Shown: piece after piece, positions 13,609 to 21,593 of the stretch
How the letters are laid out: every line of letters starts with the position of its first letter
How positions within the stretch are numbered: the stretch's first letter is position 1
Position numbers and translations under genes: made by a program
The notes under the pieces: generated by a model
Told to the model about the DNA's origin: nothing
Database searches by the model: none
Seen by the model: the letters and a program-made list of their open reading frames with translations, nothing else
DNA from: CADCTB01 sp038214685
GTDB lineage: Bacteria > Actinomycetota > Acidimicrobiia > Acidimicrobiales > AC-14
Direction: 5' to 3'
DNA length: 39,037 nt
Assembly (NCBI GenBank): GCA_038214685.1
Contig: JBBQRO010000021.1
Location: 1-39,037 of the forward strand

Positions 13609-16600
13609 ATGTCGCGTCCTTCGCTCGACCCGGCCATCACCGCCCTGGCCCGCCGGCTGGCCGAGCTGGGAGGCGAGGAGCGGTCCGGTGTCGTCTCAGG
13701 ATCCTGGTGGAGCGAGCGGATGCTCGAGTGGGCCATGTCGCACCCGTCGTTCAAGACCCAGCTCTTTCGCTTCGTCGACGTCTTTCCGGCCACAACGGAC
13801 GACGACGACGTCGTCCGCCACCTTGACGAGTACCTCCACGGCGGGACCGACGTCCCGAGGGTCCTCGACCTGGGCCTCGACCTGGCTGAGCACGTGCCGC
13901 TGGGCAAGGCGGCAGCCGCCACCCTGGCCCGGCGCAGCATCTCCCGGGTGGCCGAGCAGTTCATCGTGGGCCGGACCCCAGCGGACGCAGTGTCCGGCCT
14001 GCGCCGGCTGTGGGCCGACGGCCGGGCTTCCACCGTGGACCTCCTGGGAGAAAAGACCCTCACCGAGGCCGACGCCGACCGCTATGCGGGCCGGGTCGGG
14101 GAGCTGCTGCGGACACTCTCGGCGGTGACACCGGGCTGGCCCGCCGACCCGAGCCTGGAGTCCGACGATCTCGGCCCGCTTCCCCGGGTCAACGTCAGCA
14201 TCAAGCCCACCGCCCTGGCCACCCGCTACGCCCCCCTGACCCGGGCCGACGGCCTGGCCGGCGCCAAGGCCCGCCTCCGCCCGCTGCTGGCCCAGGCCGC
14301 CGCCGCCGGCGCCTACGTCCACTTCGACGCCGAGCATTACGACGTCAAGGACCTCACCCTGCAGCTCTTTCGGGAGCTGCTCGACGAGCCCGCCCTGGCC
14401 GGCCTCGAGGCCGGCGTGGTGGTCCAGGCCTACCTGAAGGACGCCCACGACGACCTGGCCGACCTCCTCGCCTGGGCCTCGGGCCGCGCCGCTCGGGCCG
14501 GCCACTCTGCTCAGGGGGCCGCTCGGGCCGGCCACTCCGCTCAGGGGGCCGCTCGGGCCCGGCCGATCACCGTCCGGCTGGTCAAGGGGGCGTATTGGGA
14601 TACCGAGACCGTCCTGTCCGAGGCCGACGGCTGGCCGGTGCCTGTGTTCTCCGAGAAAGTGCAGACCGACGCCAACTACGAGCGGTGCGCCCGGCTGCTC
14701 CACGACCATCACGGCACGGTCCGGGCCGCGTTCGGCACCCACAACCTGCGGTCGCTGGCCTACGCAGTGGAGTCTGCCCGGTCGGTCGGCATCCCCGACA
14801 ACGGCTATGAGATCCAGCTGCTCTACGGGATGGCCGAGCCGCTGCACGCTGCAGTGCGCAAGTTGGGCCTTCGGTTGCGGGTCTACTGCCCGGTGGGGGA
14901 GCTGGTCCCCGGAATGGCCTACCTCGTGCGCCGCCTGCTGGAGAACACCGCGAATGAGAGCTTCGTACGGCGTCGGTACGTGGAGGGCCAGGACCTCGCT
15001 GCCCTGGTGGCCCCGCCCGTCGTCGACCACATCCCCGGGCGTGGGGATCCCGCCCACCGGTCGCCGACCGACGCCGGCGCCCCGAGCGGCTACGAGCCGG
15101 AGCCGATGGGGGAGTGGCGGCGAGCCACCGCCCGGGCGTCAATGGCCGCCGCCGTCGCCCGGGTCGAGGAAGGCAGCCTCGGGCAGCCGGTGCCGGCTCG
15201 GATCGGGGGCCGGGCGGTCACCACGGCCGAGACGATCGAGTCGTACGACCCCGCGTGTCCGTCGATCGTCGTGGCCCGGTCGGCCCGGTGCGGCCCAGCG
15301 GAGGCGGAGGAGGCCCTCGGCGCCGCTCGCCGGGCCTGGCCGGCGTGGCGAATGGCGCCCGCCCGCCAGCGGGCTGCGGTGTTGTTCCGGGCCGCGGCGT
15401 GGATGCGCGAGCGTCGTGCCGCCCTGGCCGCCCTGGAGGTCTTCGAGGCGGGCAAGCCGTGGAGCGACGCCGATGCCGACGTGTGCGAGGCCATCGACTT
15501 CTGCGAGTACTACGGCCGGGAGGCCATCCGCATCGACGAGGGAGGCGTGGTGCAGTCGCCTCCCGGGGAGCACAACACTTTGCGCTACCAGGCCCGGGGG
15601 ATCGGCGTGGTCATCGCCCCGTGGAACTTCCCCCTGGCCATCCCCACCGGCATGGTCGCCGCCGCCCTGGTGACCGGTAACGCCGTGCTGTTCAAGCCGG
15701 CGGAGCAGACGCCGGCGGTCGCCTCGAAGCTGGTGGAGGCGCTCACCGCCGGCGGCCTTCCCGACGGGGTGCTCGGATTCCTGCCGGGCCTTGGCGAGGA
15801 GGTTGGCGCCTATCTGGTCGAGCACCCCGACGTCTCCTTCATTGCCTTCACCGGGTCCAAGCCGGTCGGGCTGCGCATCATCGAGGCGGCAGCGGTGGTG
15901 CGACCGGGGCAGCGCCACGTCAAGCGGGTGGTCGCCGAGATGGGCGGCAAGAACGCCCTGATCGTCGATGCCGACGCCGACCTCGACCAGGCGGTGCCCA
16001 TCGCTGTCGGCTCGGCCTTCGGGTACGCCGGACAGAAGTGCTCGGCCTGCTCCCGCCTCATCGTGCTCGACGACGTCTACGAAGAGCTGGTCGAGCGCCT
16101 GGTCGGGGCCACCGAGCTGTTGCGCATCGGCCACCCGCGCGACATGGCAGTGGACATGGGGCCGCTCATCGACGCCGAGGCCCACGCCCGGGTCCGGTCC
16201 TGCGTCGAGCGGGCGCCCGAGGAGGGCCAGGTGGTGCTCGCCGTCGACGACGTTCCCGAGCAGGGCTGGTTCGTGGGACCGATCATCGTCTCCGGCGTGC
16301 GCCCGGGCGGGCGGCTGGCCACCGAGGAGATCTTTGGTCCGATCCTGAGCGTGTTCCGTGCCGGCTCCTTCGACGAGGCCCTGGGCCTGGCCAACGACAC
16401 CGAGTTCGCCCTCACGGCCGGGCTGGTGTCGCGGTCGCCGGCCCACATCCGCCACGCCGCCGCCGAGCTGCGGGCCGGAAACGTCTACGTCAACCGCTCG
16501 ATCACCGGGGCGGTCGTGGGCCGTCAGCCCTTCGGTGGCTACGGCCTCTCCGGCGTGGGCTCCAAGGCGGGTGGCCCCGACTACCTCTTTCAGTTCCTCG

Positions 16601-16662
16601 ACCCCCGCACCGTGAGCGAGAACACCCTCCGGCAGGGCTTCGCCCCCGTCGAGTCGCGGTAG
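13609..16662 (+). CDS. putA: Bifunctional proline dehydrogenase / P5C dehydrogenase
   Basis: The 1017-residue product oxidises proline to glutamate in two steps. The N-terminal FAD-dependent proline dehydrogenase part shows RLVKGAYWDTE, FGTHNLRSLAYA, NGYEIQLLYGMAEPL and RVYCPVGELVPGM. The C-terminal aldehyde dehydrogenase part shows GVVIAPWNFPLAIPTGM, EMGGKNALIVDAD (general-base Glu) and AGQKCSACSR near residue 809 (catalytic Cys). It lacks the ribbon-helix-helix DNA-binding domain of E. coli PutA, so it is not self-repressing. Residues about 295-318 are an in-frame tandem insertion (see repeat). ATG 13609 is chosen because a -10 sits 6 nt upstream; the earlier in-frame ATG 13555 lacks support. 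Confidence 0.95.
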   Translation: MSRPSLDPAITALARRLAELGGEERSGVVSGSWWSERMLEWAMSHPSFKTQLFRFVDVFPATTDDDDVVRHLDEYLHGGTDVPRVLDLGLDLAEHVPLGKAAAATLARRSISRVAEQFIVGRTPADAVSGLRRLWADGRASTVDLLGEKTLTEADADRYAGRVGELLRTLSAVTPGWPADPSLESDDLGPLPRVNVSIKPTALATRYAPLTRADGLAGAKARLRPLLAQAAAAGAYVHFDAEHYDVKDLTLQLFRELLDEPALAGLEAGVVVQAYLKDAHDDLADLLAWASGRAARAGHSAQGAARAGHSAQGAARARPITVRLVKGAYWDTETVLSEADGWPVPVFSEKVQTDANYERCARLLHDHHGTVRAAFGTHNLRSLAYAVESARSVGIPDNGYEIQLLYGMAEPLHAAVRKLGLRLRVYCPVGELVPGMAYLVRRLLENTANESFVRRRYVEGQDLAALVAPPVVDHIPGRGDPAHRSPTDAGAPSGYEPEPMGEWRRATARASMAAAVARVEEGSLGQPVPARIGGRAVTTAETIESYDPACPSIVVARSARCGPAEAEEALGAARRAWPAWRMAPARQRAAVLFRAAAWMRERRAALAALEVFEAGKPWSDADADVCEAIDFCEYYGREAIRIDEGGVVQSPPGEHNTLRYQARGIGVVIAPWNFPLAIPTGMVAAALVTGNAVLFKPAEQTPAVASKLVEALTAGGLPDGVLGFLPGLGEEVGAYLVEHPDVSFIAFTGSKPVGLRIIEAAAVVRPGQRHVKRVVAEMGGKNALIVDADADLDQAVPIAVGSAFGYAGQKCSACSRLIVLDDVYEELVERLVGATELLRIGHPRDMAVDMGPLIDAEAHARVRSCVERAPEEGQVVLAVDDVPEQGWFVGPIIVSGVRPGGRLATEEIFGPILSVFRAGSFDEALGLANDTEFALTAGLVSRSPAHIRHAAAELRAGNVYVNRSITGAVVGRQPFGGYGLSGVGSKAGGPDYLFQFLDPRTVSENTLRQGFAPVESR
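14491..14560 (+). repeat. 30-bp tandem repeat inside putA
   Basis: Two 30-bp copies (14491-14520, 14521-14550) differ at one base and are followed by a 10-bp partial third. Being a multiple of three, they insert ARAGHSAQGA twice, in frame, just before the conserved RPITVRLVKGAYW strand of the proline dehydrogenase barrel. Confidence 0.9.
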
Positions 16663-16686
16663 TCTCTGCCGAGATTCGCCAGTCAG

Positions 16687-16763
16687 GGACGCGTAGCTCA
16701 GCCTGGCAGAGCGCCTGCTCGACACGCAGGAGGTCGCTGGTTCAAGTCCAGTCGCGTCCACCA
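16687..16763 (+). tRNA. tRNA-Val (GAC)
   Basis: All arms fold. Acceptor GGACGCG (16687-16693) pairs with CGCGTCC (16753-16759). The D-arm is AGCTCAGCCTGGCAGAGC. Anticodon stem CCTGC/GCAGG holds loop TCGACAC with GAC at 16721-16723. The T-arm contains GGTTCAAGTCC. Discriminator A is at 16760 and CCA is encoded (16761-16763). It lies 24 nt after putA. Confidence 0.95.
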
Positions 16764-16796
16764 GCCCAGGCCCGGCCGCCCCAGGCAGACGAAAGC

Positions 16797-16817
16797 GCTT
16801 CGGCGCCGCCCCGAAGC
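16797..16817 (+). terminator. Possible hairpin terminator after tRNA-Val
   Basis: GCTTCGG (16797-16803) and CCGAAGC (16811-16817) form a 7-bp stem with a 7-nt loop, 34 nt after the tRNA. There is no U-tract. From here to 17007 I see no gene. Confidence 0.35.
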
Positions 16818-17007
16818 CGGGATGTCTCTGGCGACCGGGCGCGGCACGCCGTCCGATGGTGCTTGCGCTGCCGGGCCGTCGCTTTCCATGTGCCGATCGA
16901 CGATCTCGCCGACGACGAGCGTGCCGTGCACCGTCGCCTCGAACCTGGTACCCCGTCACGGGTGCCCGGTCACCGCCTGGCCGGCTGACCTGGATCGCAG
17001 GGAGCGG

Positions 17008-17106
17008 CTATCTACCTTTGCCCATCGCCACGGCCACAATGATGCCGACCACCACGATGGCGGCGATGACCAGGGCGACTATCCCGTCGGAAACTTCTCC
17101 AAGCAT
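17008..17106 (-). CDS. 32-residue single-pass membrane protein
   Basis: A short ORF on the minus strand encodes an acidic start (MLGEVSD), one hydrophobic segment of about 21 residues rich in Val, Ile and Ala, and a basic end (MGKGR). That is the plan of a small inner-membrane protein with the C-terminus probably inside the cell. It has no recognised family. A well-formed promoter lies immediately upstream: -35 TTGACG and -10 TATGCT with a 16-nt spacer. The -10 ends 7 nt before the ATG at 17106, which predicts a leaderless message. A further in-frame ATG at 17118 overlaps the -10 and is unlikely. It lies 53 nt downstream of the DEAD-box gene on the same strand but seems to have its own promoter. 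Confidence 0.5.
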   Translation of the reverse strand: MLGEVSDGIVALVIAAIVVVGIIVAVAMGKGR

Positions 17107-17113
17107 GGGCGGG

Positions 17114-17141
17114 AGCATACTGAAACCGACGGAGCCGTCAA
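17114..17141 (-). promoter_or_regulatory. Sigma-70-type promoter of the small membrane protein
   Basis: On the minus strand, TTGACG (17141-17136), a 16-nt spacer and TATGCT (17119-17114) lie 7 nt before the ATG at 17106. The -35 lies in a short direct repeat (TTGACGGCTGC followed by TTGACGGCT) just after the helicase stop codon. Confidence 0.55.
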
Positions 17142-17159
17142 GCAGCCGTCAAGCAGCCG

Positions 17160-18416
17160 TCAGCGTCGCCGGCGGCGACCGGCCCCGCCACCCATGCGAC
17201 GGGCGATGGTGTGGGTGGCCTGGAATGGGCCTTCGGTGCCCGTGGCTGCCTCGTCGAGCGGGCCCCACACGTCGGCGGCCAGGTCGCGCAGTCGGGCATC
17301 GTTGGAGAACAGCTCGACCAGGGGCTGGCGGATGCCCAGGCGGCGGCGCAGCTTCTCAGCGTCGGTAATCTGGTCCCACAGGAGCAGGCTGACGGCCACG
17401 CCGGTCTCGCCGGCCCGGGCGGTGCGCCCGGAGCGGTGGAGATACGCCTTGTGGTCCTCGGGCGGGTCGAAGTGCACGACCACGTCGACACCGTCGATGT
17501 CCAGGCCACGGGCGGCCACGTCAGTGGCCACCAGCAGGCCGACATCGCCGGCGGTGAAGCGCTGCAGGGCCCGCTGGCGGGCGCCCTGGGTCAGGCCGCC
17601 GTGGAGCACCTCGGCCTTGGCCCCCTCCTTGCGGAGTTGGACGACGAGGCGGTCGGCGCCGTGCTTGGTCCGCACGAAAACCAGGGTGCGGAAGACGCCA
17701 GCGGCGATGGAGGAGACCACCTTCACCTTGTCCATCTGGTGGACCTTGAGGAAGCGGTGCTCCATGTTCTCGACGGTGGGCGCCTCCGACTCCACCTCGT
17801 GGCGGGCCGGGCTCTTCACGTAGGTCTGGATCAGGTGGTCGACGTCGCTGTCCAGGGTGGCCGAAAACAGCAGCGTCTGGTGGGGATTGGGCAGTCGGCG
17901 CAGGACCCACTCGACCTGGGGCAGGAAGCCCATGTCGACCATGCGGTCGGCCTCGTCGAGGACCAGCATCTCCACCTCCGACAGCGAGATGTCGCCCCGG
18001 TCACCCAGATCGATGAGCCGGCCGGGGGTGGCGACCACGATCTCGACCCCGCGCTTGAGGGCCTTGACCTGACGGTCCATGGGGGCGCCGCCATACACCG
18101 CGCTGAGGCGCAGGTCACGGGCGGCGGCAAGGGGAGTGAGGACCTCCTGGACCTGATGTGCCAGTTCACGGGTGGGAACGAGGATGAGGGCCTTGGGCCG
18201 CATGGGCTGGGCCCGGGTGGTGCGCATGATCACGGGCAGCCCGAAGGCCAGCGTCTTGCCCGAGCCGGTCTGGGCCTTGCCGCAGACGTCGAGGCCGGCC
18301 AGGGCATCGGGGATGGTCAGCGACTGGATAGGGAACGGCGACGTGATGCCGGCGGCGGTAAGGGCGGCGGCCAGGTCGGGCGCCACGCCGAGCGCGGCGA
18401 AGGATTTGGTTGTAAT
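17160..18416 (-). CDS. DEAD-box RNA helicase
   Basis: This ATP-dependent RNA helicase has all motifs: Q motif PFPIQ, AQTGSGKT (I), PTRELAHQV (Ia), TPGRLIDL (Ib), LVLDEADRMVDMGF (II), FSATLD (III), FVRTKHGAD (IV), ATDVAARGLDIDG (V) and HRSGRTARAG (VI). The C-terminus is short and ends GGGAGRRRRR, a basic tail typical of RNA-binding helicases. Its start is odd. The first canonical codon is GTG 18386, but that would drop the conserved Phe of the SFAALG segment upstream of the Q motif. The frame contains no ATG, GTG or TTG before that. ATT 18416, 6 nt after AGGAGA, restores it and gives 418 residues. Relatives act in cold adaptation and ribosome or mRNA remodelling. Confidence 0.92.
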   Translation of the reverse strand: MTTKSFAALGVAPDLAAALTAAGITSPFPIQSLTIPDALAGLDVCGKAQTGSGKTLAFGLPVIMRTTRAQPMRPKALILVPTRELAHQVQEVLTPLAAARDLRLSAVYGGAPMDRQVKALKRGVEIVVATPGRLIDLGDRGDISLSEVEMLVLDEADRMVDMGFLPQVEWVLRRLPNPHQTLLFSATLDSDVDHLIQTYVKSPARHEVESEAPTVENMEHRFLKVHQMDKVKVVSSIAAGVFRTLVFVRTKHGADRLVVQLRKEGAKAEVLHGGLTQGARQRALQRFTAGDVGLLVATDVAARGLDIDGVDVVVHFDPPEDHKAYLHRSGRTARAGETGVAVSLLLWDQITDAEKLRRRLGIRQPLVELFSNDARLRDLAADVWGPLDEAATGTEGPFQATHTIARRMGGGAGRRRRR

Positions 18417-18422
18417 GGGATT

Positions 18423-18428
18423 TCTCCT
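18423..18428 (-). promoter_or_regulatory. Shine-Dalgarno site before an ATT start codon
   Basis: AGGAGA on the minus strand is followed by 6 nt and then the in-frame ATT at 18416-18414. It decides the start of the DEAD-box helicase. Confidence 0.55.
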
Positions 18429-18545
18429 GATGATCGAAGGTGGTGGGCCGAACCCGCCATCTCGTCGACCGGTGTGAGAACCCGGTGCTCAGGAGGAAGG
18501 AAAGGCCCCGACTGAAAGGTGCCCAATGCACCCCGTCGCGCCCCG

Positions 18546-18551
18546 ATTGTA
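18546..18551 (-). promoter_or_regulatory. Candidate -10 of the helicase gene
   Basis: TACAAT on the minus strand lies about 130 nt before the ATT start, giving a long leader. The leader contains a small hairpin, GGTGC-ATTGG-GCACC, followed by TTT. Long structured leaders are common in cold-inducible helicase genes. No clear -35 is seen. Confidence 0.35.
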
Positions 18552-18629
18552 GCGGACCGGGTGTTCGGGGCGGATAACCCCGGACCCGGCTGGGTACACA
18601 TCCCCCAGACGAGGACGACTGGAGGCTTG

Positions 18630-18914
18630 ATGGGCATCGGTGTGAGCATCTTCTTGATTGCGCTGGGCGCAGTACTGGCCTTTGCCGTCGACGTCACCAC
18701 CACGGGCATTGACCTCAACACCATCGGGGTGATCCTCATGGTGGTCGGGGTGATCGGCCTGGCCATCACCATGCTGATGCTCAACGGTGGCGGAGGCGGC
18801 TGGTACAACGGCGGTGGCGGCCGGCGCACCACCGTGGTGGAGGAGGATGCCTACGTCGAGGACCCTGCCCCGGTCTCCCGCCGCCGGGTGGTCCGCCGGC
18901 GCGACGTCCTCTGA
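18630..18914 (+). CDS. DUF6458-type small membrane protein
   Basis: The 94-residue product starts MGIGVSIFLIALGAVLAFAV, has a second hydrophobic helix (IGVILMVVGVIGLAITMLML) and ends in a Gly-rich hinge plus a tail with VEEDAYVED and RRRVVRRRDVL. The two-helix N-terminal part matches the actinobacterial DUF6458 family, whose function is unknown. GGAGG lies 6 nt before ATG 18630. The gene is divergent from the DEAD-box helicase, with about 210 nt between their starts. The strongly charged tail (acidic, then Arg-rich) probably faces the cytoplasm. Confidence 0.8.
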   Translation: MGIGVSIFLIALGAVLAFAVDVTTTGIDLNTIGVILMVVGVIGLAITMLMLNGGGGGWYNGGGGRRTTVVEEDAYVEDPAPVSRRRVVRRRDVL

Positions 18915-18980
18915 GTCACGTCACCTGCCAGATCGCCGCGTTCGCGGCATGATGGAGGTAGACCAGAGAGGGAGAAGCGG

Positions 18981-19817
18981 ATGAAGCTCGGTGTCGTCGG
19001 CAAGGGTGGAGTGGGCAAGACCTCGTTGTCCGGGCTTCTGTGCCAGGCGTATGTAGCGCGCGGCAAGCGGGTGCTGGCGGTGGACACCGACTCCAACCCG
19101 AACCTGGCCATGAGTCTGGGGCTCGACGAGAAGACGGCCAATGAGGCCCCGCTCGTGCCACGCAAGCTGGTCGTCGGCTTGGGCGACGGCACGCTGTCAC
19201 CCGGCGCCCTCCTGAAGGAGTACGGCCTGCCCACGCCTTCGGGCGTCACCTTGCTCCACGCCATGCGCATCGACCAGGCCGGCGCCGGCTGTAGCTGCGC
19301 CGACCACTACATGGTCCGCAGCCTGCTGGGCACGGCCATCGAGGAGGAGGCCGACGTCACCCTGGTCGACATGGAGGCCGGCCTCGAGCACCTCAGTCGC
19401 TCGGGCGGCACCTTGGCCTACGCCGATGTCCTACTGATGGTCATGGAGCCCACCCACAAGTCGGTGATGACCGCGGGGCGCACCGTCCCCCTGGCCCGCG
19501 AGCTGGGCATCCCCCGCATCTACGGCGTCGGCAACAAGGCCAAGGGCGAGAAGGACGTCGAACTGTTCAACCGGCTTTCAGAAGAGTATGGAGTGCCCCT
19601 CGCCACCGTCGTGCCCTGGGACGCCGACGTGCCGAAGTGCGACCGTCGCGGAGGGCCGCTGTTCGCCCACGAGGCTCAGCCGGTGCGTGATGCGGTGGAG
19701 CGGATTATCGCAGTGATCGACTCCGAGCCGGCCACGGCGAACTCGGGCGAGCGCGACCTACTCCTGGCCGAGCGCGACCGCATCGACCAGCGCATCGCCG
19801 AGCTGCAGCAGAACTGA
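18981..19817 (+). CDS. CooC-like ParA/MinD-family ATPase
   Basis: The 278-residue product has a deviant Walker A, VGKGGVGKTSLSGL, at the N-terminus and the VDTDSNPNLAMSLG switch region. GAGCSCADHYMVRSLLG holds the Cys-x-Cys pair that binds metal between CooC subunits. LVDMEAGLEHLSR is the Walker B-like region. CooC proteins load nickel into carbon monoxide dehydrogenase. No CO dehydrogenase, acetyl-CoA synthase or other nickel enzyme gene is adjacent, so the client is unknown. The only nickel-type candidate in the window is the LarA-like protein 16 kb away. The last ~25 residues are a charged helix (LLAERDRIDQRIAELQQN). GAGGGAGAAG precedes ATG 18981. The gene is coupled to the next one. Confidence 0.85.
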   Translation: MKLGVVGKGGVGKTSLSGLLCQAYVARGKRVLAVDTDSNPNLAMSLGLDEKTANEAPLVPRKLVVGLGDGTLSPGALLKEYGLPTPSGVTLLHAMRIDQAGAGCSCADHYMVRSLLGTAIEEEADVTLVDMEAGLEHLSRSGGTLAYADVLLMVMEPTHKSVMTAGRTVPLARELGIPRIYGVGNKAKGEKDVELFNRLSEEYGVPLATVVPWDADVPKCDRRGGPLFAHEAQPVRDAVERIIAVIDSEPATANSGERDLLLAERDRIDQRIAELQQN

Positions 19818-19818
19818 G

Positions 19819-20955
19819 CTGACCGCCGGCTTTTCCACGCGGGCGATCCATGCCGGGCAGGAGCCCGAGCCGGCCACCGGCGCGGTCACCACCCCGATCT
19901 ACCAGACGTCCACATTCGCCCAGGAGAGCCTGGGGGGCGACAAGGGCTACCAGTACGCCCGCACTGCCAACCCCACCCGGACGGCCCTGGAGACGTGCCT
20001 GGCCTCTCTCGAGGGCGCCACCCACGGCCTGGCCTTCGCCAGCGGCATGGCAGCCATCGACTCGGTGCTGCGTCAGCTCGCCGTCGGCGACCACATCCTG
20101 GTCAACGCCGACGGCTACGGTGGCACCCACCGGCTGCTGACCGAGGTCCACCGGGCCGACTTCACTCCCGTCGACCTGCGCGATCCGGCGGCAGTCGACG
20201 GGGCATGGACCGACCGGACCCGGCTGGTGTGGGTGGAGTCGCCCACCAATCCGGGTCTGGCCGTGGTCGACATCGCCGCCCTGTCGGCCTTGGCCAGGGA
20301 GCGCGGCGCGTGGTGTGTGGTCGACAACACCTTCGCCACCCCCTGGCTGCAACGCCCGCTGGAGCTCGGGGCGCACATCGTGGTGCACTCCACCAGCAAG
20401 TACCTGAGCGGCCACTCCGACGTGATCGGCGGCTTCGTGGCCACCGACGACGAACAGCTCGCCGCGGCCATCACCGTGGTCCGCAACGCCGCCGGGTCGG
20501 TTCCGGGACCGTTCGACTGCTTCCTGGTCCTGCGGGGGGTCAAGACGCTGGCATTGCGCATGGGGCGCCACTGCGAGAATGCGCTGGCCGTGGCCGGGTT
20601 CCTTCGGTCGCACCCGGCGGTTCGTGACGTGCACTATCCGGGCCTGGCCGACGATCCCGGTCACGCTCTGGCTGCCCGCCAGATGCGTGGCGGGTTCGGC
20701 GGCATGGTCTCCTGTGTTTTGCAAGGGGGTGAGGACGCGGCGGCGGCGCTGTTGGCTCGCACCCGGCTCTTCACCCTGGCCGAGTCCCTGGGCGGGGTGG
20801 AGTCGCTGATCGGGTACCCGGCCCGCATGAGCCACGTCAGCATGGTGGGCACGCCGCTGGCCCCCGACCCCGGGCTCGTCCGGCTGTCGGTGGGTATTGA
20901 GGACGTCGCTGATCTGCTGGCCGACCTGGCCCAGGCCCTGGAGCCGCTGAGCTGA
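19819..20955 (+). CDS. metB: Cystathionine gamma-synthase family PLP enzyme
   Basis: The 378-residue product belongs to the Cys/Met-metabolism PLP family. It shows FSTRAIHAGQEP, TTPIYQTSTF, YQYARTANPTR, ASGMAAIDSVL, VDNTFATPWLQRP and the PLP-lysine motif HSTSKYLSGHSDVIGG near residue 194. SLGGVESLIGYPARMSH and RLSVGIEDVADL close the fold. It most likely joins an activated homoserine to cysteine (MetB) or cleaves cystathionine; the family does not separate these by sequence alone. There is no ATG, GTG or TTG upstream of conserved residues. CTG 19819, one base after the CooC stop, is the only plausible start near the expected N-terminus. Confidence 0.88.
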   Translation: MTAGFSTRAIHAGQEPEPATGAVTTPIYQTSTFAQESLGGDKGYQYARTANPTRTALETCLASLEGATHGLAFASGMAAIDSVLRQLAVGDHILVNADGYGGTHRLLTEVHRADFTPVDLRDPAAVDGAWTDRTRLVWVESPTNPGLAVVDIAALSALARERGAWCVVDNTFATPWLQRPLELGAHIVVHSTSKYLSGHSDVIGGFVATDDEQLAAAITVVRNAAGSVPGPFDCFLVLRGVKTLALRMGRHCENALAVAGFLRSHPAVRDVHYPGLADDPGHALAARQMRGGFGGMVSCVLQGGEDAAAALLARTRLFTLAESLGGVESLIGYPARMSHVSMVGTPLAPDPGLVRLSVGIEDVADLLADLAQALEPLS

Positions 20956-21341
20956 AGGCCGGTCTCCTCCGGCTCTGCCGTAGTGGCTCCGACGAGGTAG
21001 CCAGCGTGACGATGTCGGCGACGTCGTGCTGGCGGGGCACGAGCCTTCATGGCGAGGAGGTGGCGGGGCGACGCGTCCATCACGGTGCGGGCCTACTGCG
21101 CGTTTCGGGCTTGTCGTGGTCATACCCCTACGCAGGGGCCCCACCGACTCCAGGCTTCGGCCAGGACCTCAAAGGTCGCCCGGCCCCGCCCCATGAACTC
21201 GGGCGATCGACTCGTCGGCCGAGATCGAAAGACGGGTCGCCTTGGCCGCAGCTCGACTCGGGCGGGGGACCGCATTCGCCGGCAGGCTCACCAACCCGAT
21301 CTGCGCCGAGCCGCGGCACTTAGGAAAGGTACCCTTGGAGG
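20956..21341. other. 386-nt gap before mazEF, no convincing gene
   Basis: Short ORFs on both strands overlap and none has clear family features. A 24-codon minus-strand ORF (21120-21194, MGRGRATFEVLAEAWSRW) has good codon use but no ribosome binding site. The gap may hold a degraded remnant next to the toxin-antitoxin cassette. GGAGG at 21337-21341 abuts the mazE ATG, too close for normal use, so mazE may be leaderless. Confidence 0.35.
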
Positions 21342-21593
21342 ATGTCTGATTTGACGTCCTTGAAGGTCCCCTCTGAGGTGCGTGACCGCTTCGCCACTGC
21401 TGCGAAGGTTCGCGGGTTGACCGTGCGTGCATTACTCGATCAGCTGTCCCGGGAGGTGGCCGACACGGCGCTGATGGAGCTGGCTGCCCGGCAGATGTCC
21501 CAATTGCACGATGCGGACCCAGATGCTTGGAACGACTACCTCGGCGAAGGACGCCGCTGGGACGAAGGTACGTGTGAACCCCTCGATGCCTGA
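21342..21593 (+). CDS. mazE: MazE-like antitoxin
   Basis: The 83-residue product looks like a ribbon-helix-helix/Arc-type DNA-binding antitoxin. A strand (LTSLKVPSEVRDRF) is followed by helices (AAKVRGLTVRALLDQLSREV) and an acidic C-terminal tail with DADPDAWNDYLGEG, which should occupy the toxin groove. It is followed by an overlapping PemK/MazF toxin gene, which supports the assignment. The exact antitoxin family is inferred from layout as much as from sequence. ATG 21342 touches a GGAGG with no spacer. Confidence 0.8.
   Translation: MSDLTSLKVPSEVRDRFATAAKVRGLTVRALLDQLSREVADTALMELAARQMSQLHDADPDAWNDYLGEGRRWDEGTCEPLDA

Noticed and set aside
16822..17823. Plus-strand ORF over the tRNA-Val/helicase gap
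   Set aside because: Most of it is antisense to the DEAD-box helicase. The free part lacks a start signal and conflicts with the small membrane protein and its promoter.
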